From positions 300,242,252-300,306,251 of the forward strand of contig NC_053491.1 in assembly GCF_905171775.1 (NCBI RefSeq): a stretch of 64,000 bases of DNA. The letters are read 5' to 3'. The position numbers and the translations under genes were made by a program. Shown in pieces: positions 63,863 through 64,000 of this stretch. The stretch comes from Rana temporaria. Its lineage: Eukaryota > Chordata > Amphibia > Anura > Ranidae. How positions within the stretch are numbered: the first letter of the stretch is position 1; each line of letters starts with the position of its first letter. The notes under the pieces were generated by a model, which made no database searches, had not been told where the DNA came from, and saw nothing but the letters and a program-made list of their open reading frames with translations.

Positions 63863-64000
63863 GTAAGTAATTTTCATGTGTACTCTGAATATTTGTTTTT
63901 ATTATTTTGCGGCATGTGCTGTTTATTTCAGGTTGTGTATATATACAGTTCAAGAATAGATGTCTTAAGGTTCATGTTTGTGGGCATAATAATTGGTTGT

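Larger units (their letters stand above)
62054..64000 (+). mobile_element. Harbinger element, copy 2 (runs off the window)
   Basis: Starts AGGGATGAGCCGAAC, the same end as copy 1 but in the opposite orientation. Same order: non-coding 5' part, MITE at the same site, transposase C-terminal remnant, MYB-like exon 1 with its donor, then intron DNA matching copy 1 to the window edge. The right end is outside. Confidence 0.82.

Overview
This window is vertebrate genomic DNA, most likely from a frog with a large, repeat-rich genome (ranid-like by the character of its repeats; this is inference, as no species marker is present). I see no host gene, rRNA, tRNA, CRISPR array or bacterial-type operon. 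Essentially everything I can interpret is transposable-element DNA, mostly elements nested inside other elements. Boundaries are set by target-site duplications (TSDs), terminal inverted repeats (TIRs), LTR ends and rejoined reading frames.

Left third (1-16,138): two copies of a small inverted-repeat element with a (TA)n tract; a full-length Tx1/L1-like LINE (LINE-1, 1688-8611) inserted in a piggyBac transposase gene (minus strand, 10065-8612 and 1673-1502). The piggyBac lies at a TTAA inside a BED-finger hAT transposase gene (hAT-A, 13240-10261), which also carries a 1.44-kb non-autonomous hAT element and a 272-bp MITE. Upstream of hAT-A lie a 35-bp minisatellite, a fold-back region and a piggyBac-type MITE (15012-16022).

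Middle (16,139-29,690): a young endogenous retrovirus on the minus strand (462-bp LTRs that differ at one base by eye) with decayed gag-pol. Its 5' LTR is split by a second Tx1-like LINE (LINE-2, 21728-28467). A hAT-type terminus follows at 29372.

Right-middle (29,690-49,935): a ~45-bp tandem array interrupted by a second copy of the same hAT (hAT-B). hAT-B is interrupted by a ~0.77-kb unclassified element, and that in turn by a third Tx1-like LINE (LINE-3, 30802-36856) whose ORF1 and 1265-codon ORF2 are both uninterrupted. Then come a broken ZBED-type hAT (hAT-C), an L2/CR1-clade LINE relic, and a 5'-truncated Tx1 LINE (LINE-4) inside a ~128-bp tandem repeat.

Right end (49,936-64,000): two Harbinger elements in opposite orientation. 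The left copy holds a MYB/SANT-like accessory gene whose three exons splice in frame. Between them lie a LINE fragment split by a MITE, a piggyBac-like non-autonomous element, a G/T-rich degenerate minisatellite, and an LTR retrotransposon (57318-61571) with intact-looking LTRs, primer-binding site and polypurine tract. That element has a Gag-like ORF and a 759-codon unrecognised reading frame (one stop), and no reverse transcriptase or integrase that I can see. The non-autonomous LTR element, the intact LINE-3 and the spliceable Harbinger MYB gene are the items most worth follow-up.
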